Of a DNA stretch of 23,492 nucleotides, positions 22,976-23,492 are shown piece by piece. Position numbers and translations under genes: made by a program. A model generated the notes under the pieces. The model did not search any database. It saw nothing but the letters and a program-made list of their open reading frames with translations, and had not been told where the DNA came from. The stretch's first letter is position 1; each line of letters begins with the position of its first letter. Source of the DNA: JANWZL01 sp041640815. GTDB taxonomy: Bacteria > Pseudomonadota > Gammaproteobacteria > Burkholderiales > Thiobacillaceae. The stretch lies in the NCBI GenBank assembly GCA_041640815.1, contig JBEPZO010000034.1, positions 1 to 23,492 on the forward strand, in the 5' to 3' direction.

Positions 22976-23136
22976 GCCCTGCCTTTCGGAGCCGCCTCAC
23001 CCTAAAGGGGAGGCAAGCGGGGCGCGCGAAGCGCGAGCCGAAGGCCGAACTAGCGGGCGACGTGACAGCCCGAAGGGCTGGCGCGGCGCCTGCATGTTCG
23101 CCCGCGCAGCCTGGCGGCGGCTCCGAAAGGCAGGGC
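22976..23136. other. 161-base structured element closed by a perfect 21-bp inverted repeat
   Basis: The arms 22976-22996 and 23116-23136 are perfect reverse complements (left arm begins GCCCTGCCTTTCGG). The 119-base interior has nested perfect stems. These are CGCGC-GAA-GCGCG (23023-23035), GCC-GAA-GGC (23037-23045) and CAGCCC-GAA-GGGCTG (23066-23080). The last sits inside an outer 8-bp stem, GCGGGCGA (23053-23060) with TCGCCCGC (23098-23105). No coding sequence fits. On the minus strand it would form a 5' leader ending 21 bases before the small cysteine-pair gene. It could be a regulatory RNA, an origin of transfer, a small inverted-repeat mobile element, or an ssDNA structure. Confidence 0.75.
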
Positions 23137-23492
23137 CCCGACAAGAGGCAGACCGCTAGACGCGCTTCCACCCCCACGGCGCGGCGCGCCAGCGCCGACG
23201 CCCCTTCGCCGCTCGCGCAGCGGGCGGCGCTGACTTTGTCGCAAGCGCAGCGCGCAGGGAGCGCGAGGCCGGCACGGCTCGAGCGCGACCGAAGGGGGAG
23301 CCGCGCCGCGAGACAGCGAGCGTAGCGAGCGTCGTCGAGCGAGCGCGGGGCGAGGCAAAGCGAGCGCAGCGAGCGTCTTGCCGAGCGCCCTGAGGCAGCG
23401 CCCCGCCCCCACGGCGGGCCTGCCGAAGGCGGGGGGGGCCGCCGGTCGCCCGGAGGGTCGCCGAGCAAGCTCGCGTAGCGAGCGCGCCGAGG
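23137..23492. repeat. GC-rich, repeat-laden region without a gene
   Basis: Open frames here are long only because the sequence is very GC-rich, and none shows a motif or a ribosome site. A 19-base unit AGCGAGCGNAGCGAGCGTC occurs twice (23315-23333 and 23359-23377) with one mismatch. A related GCGTAGCGAGCGCG lies near 23474. GCC-GAA-GGC recurs at 23422-23430. The region lies upstream of the coupling-protein operon and may include its promoter or the transfer origin. Confidence 0.5.

Noticed and set aside
22976..23136. Integron attC site as the explanation of the inverted-repeat element
   Set aside because: attC sites end in RYYYAAC/GTTRRRY and have imperfect arms. Here the arms are perfect over 21 bp and these end motifs are absent, with no integron integrase or cassettes nearby.
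22746..23468. Extension of the coupling-protein frame to 853 residues
   Set aside because: The added 240 residues are arginine/alanine-rich with no motif, they cross the small gene and the structured element, and the ATG at 22745 has a coupled start. The open frame is a product of GC bias.
23137..23492. CRISPR array from the repeated AGCGAGCG units
   Set aside because: Only two to three short, unevenly spaced copies exist, with no uniform spacers and no cas genes.

Overview
The window reads as a proteobacterial chromosome, most likely beta-proteobacterial. It is GC-rich and carries the conserved origin-proximal order mnmG-rsmG-parA-parB-atpI-atpB-atpE-atpF-atpH-atpA, all on the minus strand. 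About 16 kb of dense housekeeping genes is followed by about 3.4 kb of decayed, mobile-element-scarred DNA (16.2-19.6 kb), and then by the left end of an integrative, probably conjugative, element that runs off the right edge.

Region 1 (1-6940, minus strand). The F1Fo ATP synthase genes lie downstream of parAB, rsmG and mnmG. A recognisable promoter and a 15-of-16 match to the chromosomal parS centromere (6922-6937) sit directly upstream of mnmG. Region 2 (6940-7606) holds a deleted IS5-family transposase: the N-terminal and C-terminal ends are joined and the catalytic core is missing. A TATAAT box follows, in front of aroB.

Region 3 (7607-16170, mostly plus strand). aroB and dgt come first, then comF on the minus strand. 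Next is an overlapping biotin operon: unknown four-helix membrane protein, bioB, bioF, bioH and bioC. After it come an Fe-S-type Rrf2 regulator and a SCO1/SenC lipoprotein. BioC and BioH build and release pimeloyl-ACP; BioF and BioB carry out the first and last steps of ring assembly. bioA and bioD are not in this window.

Region 4 (16171-19568) holds a small Rossmann-fold dehydrogenase, an outer-membrane beta-barrel protein, a short tandem duplication and an operator-like palindrome. It also holds a badly decayed IS256-family transposase that no single reading frame reveals.

Region 5 (19569-23492) starts with the 3' part of a tRNA-Met (anticodon loop to CCA), cut off exactly at the anticodon loop, as expected for an attachment site. 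A tyrosine integrase follows, then on the minus strand a polytopic type IV coupling protein (VirD4/TraD family) translationally coupled to a 69-residue cysteine-pair protein. Upstream of that pair lies the most unusual object in the window: a 161-base element closed by a perfect 21-bp inverted repeat. It contains nested hairpins with GAA loops, and one of its arms can also pair with the ribosome binding site of the small protein. The last 350 bases are repeat-rich and have no convincing gene.
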